From contig NZ_CP090366.1 in NCBI RefSeq assembly GCF_021432085.1, positions 1,674,001 to 1,738,000 of the forward strand: DNA of 64,000 nucleotides. Reading direction: 5' to 3'. Source of the DNA: Stutzerimonas kunmingensis (GTDB lineage: Bacteria; Pseudomonadota; Gammaproteobacteria; Pseudomonadales; Pseudomonadaceae). The number at the start of each line of letters is the position of its first letter. Position 1 is the first letter of the stretch. The notes under the pieces are model-generated. The model searched no databases. It saw only the letters and a program-made list of their open reading frames with translations, and had not been told where the DNA came from. Both the position numbers and the translations under genes were made by a program. Positions 62,850 to 64,000 of the stretch are shown here, piece by piece.

Positions 62850-64000
62850 TTATAGCGTGATCGCTATGCCGGCCTGGAGGGTGCGGGGGGCGCCCGGGTA
62901 GGCCCAGATGTTGCCCCAGGAGCGCTCTTCGTACTCTTCGTCGAACAGGTTGTTGAGGTTCAGGTTCAGGCGAACCCGTTCGGTCAGCGGGTAGTAGGCG
63001 AGCAGGTCGACGGTGGTGTAGGCGTCCATGTCGAACGCGGTGCTGGTGGCGCCGCCCTTGCGGTCGCCGACGTACTTGACGCCCATGCCAACGCCGAGCC
63101 CGGCCAGCGGACCTTCGGCGAATTCGTAGGTATCCAGCAAATTGAAGCTGTGGCGCGGCACGTTGGCCAGGCGCGTGCCGGTCGGCATCGAAGCGCTCGA
63201 GCTTTCGGTGACTTCGGCATCGACGTAGGCGTAGCCGCCGATCACGCGCCATTGCGGGGTGATGTTGCCGGCCACGCTAATGTCGAAGCCGCGGCTGCGC
63301 GCTTCGCCGGCGGCGACCTGGTAGTTGCTGTCGACCGGATCGCTAGTCAGCACGTTTTCCTTGGTGATGTGGAACAGCGCCGCGGTGACGCTGAGGTCGT
63401 GCTCCGGCAGCTCGTACTTGATACCGACTTCGTGGGCGATGCCTTTTTCCGGGTCGAACGCCTGGCTGCTGCGGTCGGCGCCGCGGTTGGGCTTGAACGA
63501 GCGTGAGGTGTTGGCGTAGACGGCCAACTCCTCAGTGAGGTCGTAGATCAGCCCGAAACGCGGGGAGACGGCGTTATGCGCCTGGTTCCAGCTGCCGGCG
63601 GGGGTGAGCTTGTTTTCATAGCGCTGCTCGAAGCGTTCCAGACGCGCGCCGACCTGCGCTGTCAGGCGCTCGGTGAGGGCGATCTGGTCCTGCAGGAAGA
63701 ACGCGTAGGACTTCAGGTTCTCGTCATCGTAGGTCGTGGTGCGGGTCAGCGCCGGCAGCGGCTGGCCGTAGACCGGATCATAGAGGTCGATCGGGAAGTC
63801 GCTGGTCGCACCACCCGAGCGATCGATCTGGGAGTCGTAGTTGAAGTCGTCGAATTCCACACCGAGCAGCAGCGTGTGGGCCAAGCCCGCTGCATCGAAG
63901 TGACCCTCCAGATTGGCCTGCACAGCCAGGTCGTTCCAGTTCAGCCAGCGCTCGCTGTAGTTGCGTCCTACCGTGCGGCCATCGGCGGCCAGGCCATTGT
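62850..64000 (-). CDS. TonB-dependent siderophore receptor, C-terminal part
   Basis: The C-terminal half of an outer-membrane TonB-dependent receptor of the siderophore (FpvA/FhuE-like) type. The frame is open to the end of the window, so the plug domain and start are missing. The 383 visible residues form beta-barrel strands, for example VGARLERFEQRYENKLTPAGSW, SPRFGLIYDLTEELAVYANTSRSFKPN and HEVGIKYELPEHDLSVTAALFHITKENVLT. The C terminus ends TLQAGIAITL. The substrate cannot be told from this half. It converges with the chemoreceptor gene. Confidence 0.92.
   Translation of the reverse strand, partial: NGLAADGRTVGRNYSERWLNWNDLAVQANLEGHFDAAGLAHTLLLGVEFDDFNYDSQIDRSGGATSDFPIDLYDPVYGQPLPALTRTTTYDDENLKSYAFFLQDQIALTERLTAQVGARLERFEQRYENKLTPAGSWNQAHNAVSPRFGLIYDLTEELAVYANTSRSFKPNRGADRSSQAFDPEKGIAHEVGIKYELPEHDLSVTAALFHITKENVLTSDPVDSNYQVAAGEARSRGFDISVAGNITPQWRVIGGYAYVDAEVTESSSASMPTGTRLANVPRHSFNLLDTYEFAEGPLAGLGVGMGVKYVGDRKGGATSTAFDMDAYTTVDLLAYYPLTERVRLNLNLNNLFDEEYEERSWGNIWAYPGAPRTLQAGIAITL

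Noticed and set aside
1..64000. CRISPR array, rRNA operon or toxin-antitoxin system
   Set aside because: No direct-repeat/spacer array, rRNA signature or recognised toxin was seen by reading the sequence. The HTH trio at 6297 is the only weak candidate for a toxin-antitoxin-like unit and is listed as a question.

Overview
The window looks like a chromosomal stretch of a Pseudomonas-group gammaproteobacterium, most likely the Pseudomonas stutzeri (Stutzerimonas) group. The reasons are high G+C coding sequence, Pseudomonas-like gene order in several blocks, polar-flagellum genes, and a housekeeping set (minCDE, prc, lpxL, actP, the NAGGN osmolyte cluster, gcd) typical of that group. The species call is an inference. 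No CRISPR array, rRNA operon, recognisable transposase or prophage is present. Nearly all the DNA is dense, ordinary coding sequence.

Layout. 1-4.9 kb: end of a flagellar rod/hook operon (3' part of flgI, then flgJ, flgK, flgL) closed by a terminator. 5.0-9.3 kb: a small exported helix-hairpin-helix protein, a DnaA-box-containing spacer, a YkvA-type membrane protein, an overlapping trio (HTH regulator, unknown, Sel1-repeat protein) and a convergent EAL-CBS-GGDEF protein. 9.3-23.5 kb: periplasmic protease Prc, a quinone oxidoreductase, aminopeptidase ApeB, RluA, MinE/D/C (division-site placement), lipid A acyltransferase, pirin, an MlaA-like protein overlapping an alpha/beta hydrolase, a DUF2061 protein, and the yjcH-actP acetate uptake operon. 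23.6-26.5 kb: a short-chain dehydrogenase, a CynX-type transporter and small proteins.

26.5-35.1 kb holds a hybrid sensor kinase and the osmoprotectant N-acetylglutaminylglutamine amide (NAGGN) genes: an M42 peptidase, the GNAT/ATP-grasp synthetase and the amidotransferase, with a divergent MarR regulator. A 58-base inverted repeat separates it from an unusual S8 protease. 37-39.2 kb is an egtB-egtD pair for ergothioneine. 39.4-49.6 kb has lipoproteins, a dehydrogenase, the large helicase Lhr, a pseudouridine synthase and small proteins, including a 59-residue one. 49.7-54.3 kb has two PQQ-dependent sugar dehydrogenases (one soluble periplasmic, one membrane Gcd) and a CvfB-like S1 protein.

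55-64 kb is the most accessory-looking part: a secreted GH5 glycosidase with three tandem copies of an unrecognised 80-residue module, a translationally coupled trio of stress-type membrane proteins, tRNA-Thr(CGT) with a strong promoter, a NIT-domain chemoreceptor, and the 3' part of a TonB-dependent siderophore receptor running off the end.

No whole new defence or mobile system could be demonstrated. The best leads are the GH5 repeat module, the S8 protease with Glu at the usual Asp position, the long inverted repeat that supplies that protease's stop codon, the MlaA-like protein without a lipobox, and the overlapping HTH-unknown-Sel1 trio.
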